Made by a program: the position numbers and the translations under genes
From: Chloroflexota bacterium
GTDB lineage: Bacteria; Chloroflexota; Dormibacteria; Dormibacterales; Dormibacteraceae
Length of the DNA: 7,685 nucleotides
Assembly: GCA_005880175.1 (NCBI GenBank)
Contig: VBJR01000198.1
Span: forward strand, 11,724-19,408
Direction of reading: 5' to 3'
The notes under the pieces: generated by a model
What the model saw: the letters and a program-made list of their open reading frames with translations, nothing else
Told to the model about the DNA's origin: nothing
Database searches by the model: none
In this document: positions 6,833 through 7,685 of the stretch, in pieces
Layout: the number at the start of each line of letters is the position of its first letter
Numbering within the stretch: position 1 is the stretch's first letter

Positions 6833-7145
6833 TGGCTATGGCCGAGTTGGAGCGGGCCGCGACGGCGGTCGCGTCGGGTGAGGTCCGTCCCGGCGCCCCG
6901 GCGACCTCGATCGCGCCATCCACGTCCTCGGGGATCCGGAGAGCGCGGGCGAAGTTGTTGAACGTGCCCAGCGGCAGCAGCGCGACCTGGCACTCCGTGT
7001 CGGCCAGCGCCCGCAGCACGACGCCGATCGTCCCGTCGCCGCCGGCCACCACCACGCGCCGGGCGTCGCCGATCAGGCCGCGGACGTCTCCCCCAGCCTC
7101 GAGGCGCTCCGGACGGTGGTCCGGGAACGCGCGATGCCGCTGAGC
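6816..7145 (-). pseudogene. Diacylglycerol/lipid kinase catalytic-domain remnant
   Basis: Lipid kinases of the DagK/YegS type phosphorylate diacylglycerol or related lipids using ATP. Here only the nucleotide-binding core remains: RRVVVAGGDGTIG (near 7061-7026) with the glycine-rich GGDGT, and LLPLGTFNNFARALRIP (near 6985-6935). The family's N-terminal NPxAG strand is missing, as is everything after the first lobe: the protein leaves family similarity around GAPGRTS and stops at TAG 6818-6816. No ATG exists in the frame; the GTG at 7055 lies inside the GGDGT motif and cannot be a sensible start. The frame begins directly after the thiolase TAG and is in phase with it. Full proteins are about 300 residues; about 110 codons are here. 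I read it as a non-functional fragment. Confidence 0.72.
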
Positions 7146-7685
7146 CTACTTGAGGGCGGTGTCGACCCTGACGACCACGGCCGCGCCCGTGTCGCCGGCC
7201 GCGCAGCCCGTGAACAGGCCGTAGCCGCCGCCCCGGTCGACCAGCTCCTCGATCAGCTCGATGACCAGGCGCATCCCGGTCGGCCCCTGCGGGTGGCCGT
7301 AGATCAGCGAGGAGCCGTGGTTGTTGAATCCCTCGAACGCGACGTCGAACTCGCGGGCGAAGTACACGTCGTTCACCGCGAACGGGTTGTGCGTCTTGAT
7401 CGCCGTGATGTCGTAGATGCGCAGGCCCGCGTGCTCGAGCGCCTGGCGGGCGGCCGGCACCGGCGCCAGCGGCATGAACGCTCGCTTCGCGCGCGACTGT
7501 CCGTAGCTCAGCAGCTGCACCTCGATGCCCGGGTCGCGGCTCAGCTCGCGCGCCCGCTCTCGGCCGGTCAGCACCATGCCGCAGTTGCCGTCCGCGGGGT
7601 GGGTCTGGCTCCCGAACGTCACGGTGCCGCCCTCCTGGACGGGCTCCAGCCGGGCCAGGCCCTGGGCGCTCGTCGGGGTCACGCC
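7146..7685 (-). CDS. Thiolase family protein, C-terminal part (gene cut by right edge)
   Basis: Thiolases join or split acyl-CoA esters, as in beta-oxidation or acetoacetyl-CoA formation, in the cytoplasm. The visible 180 codons are the C-terminal half. THNPFAVND corresponds to the family's NEAFA block (E replaced by P); NNHGSSLIYGHPQGPTGMR holds the catalytic His of the GHP motif; TGCAAGDTGAA holds the C-terminal active-site Cys. The codon at 7682-7680 is GTG, but the frame is open to the window edge and the first half of any thiolase (with the acyl-binding Cys) would lie outside, so that GTG is not the start. The HNPFA variant recalls the thiolase-like branch near SCP-x thiolases rather than classic FadA. 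It ends TALK with TAG at 7148-7146. It has no clear functional link to the envelope genes that follow. Confidence 0.9.
   Translation of the reverse strand, partial: GVTPTSAQGLARLEPVQEGGTVTFGSQTHPADGNCGMVLTGRERARELSRDPGIEVQLLSYGQSRAKRAFMPLAPVPAARQALEHAGLRIYDITAIKTHNPFAVNDVYFAREFDVAFEGFNNHGSSLIYGHPQGPTGMRLVIELIEELVDRGGGYGLFTGCAAGDTGAAVVVRVDTALK

Noticed and set aside
7680..7682. GTG as the start of a 178-residue thiolase
   Set aside because: The frame is open to the edge and the N-terminal half of the family is missing; the GTG is most likely an internal Val.
1..7685. CRISPR, transposon, toxin-antitoxin, prophage, tRNA or rRNA signals
   Set aside because: No repeat array, terminal inverted repeats, transposase, integrase or structured RNA could be seen by eye on either strand.

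Overview
The window is very GC-rich with GTG starts, short or absent gaps between genes, and long antisense open frames that are by-products of the base composition. Together with a Tat-exported phosphoesterase, a DUF1206 protein and actinobacterial-looking glycosyltransferases, this suggests a high-GC actinomycetote, perhaps a deep lineage such as Thermoleophilia. The phylum is inference from composition and protein style, not from a marker gene. Every gene I can support is on the minus strand, so the biological order runs from right to left.

Layout in transcription order: (1) the 3' end of a thiolase gene, cut by the right edge; (2) a remnant of a diacylglycerol/lipid kinase, missing its beginning and most of its C-terminal part; (3) a short AT-rich island that may hold a promoter; (4) a DUF1206 membrane-protein gene broken by a frame change; (5) a PAP2-type phosphatase coupled to it by a GTGA overlap; (6) a 90-base gap; (7) a Tat-exported phospholipase C/acid-phosphatase-type phosphoesterase; (8) a polymerase-beta-fold nucleotidyltransferase-like gene overlapping it by 14 bases; (9) a membrane GT2 glycosyltransferase starting 4 bases after the previous stop; (10) a GT-C (GT39-like) membrane glycosyltransferase with a large C-terminal extracytoplasmic part, running off the left edge. 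Genes 9 and 10 are not separated by a stop in the frame that encodes their junction and look like one fused polypeptide.

Phosphoesterase, nucleotidyltransferase, GT2 and GT-C are packed as one operon. Their likely theme is cell-envelope lipid and glycan chemistry: the GT2 would handle nucleotide-sugar donors at the membrane, the GT-C polyprenyl-phosphate-sugar donors outside, and PAP2, phosphoesterase and lipid kinase would act on phosphorylated lipids. This is inference from families and adjacency only.

The most striking observation is damage: at three places (about 1030, 1822-1858 and 6470-6500) the coding frame changes and the protein appears to lose a short conserved block at the same point, and the kinase is reduced to a fragment. 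Either this stretch is decaying or the assembly has dropped short GC-rich segments. No RNA gene, CRISPR array, insertion sequence or clear defence system was found.
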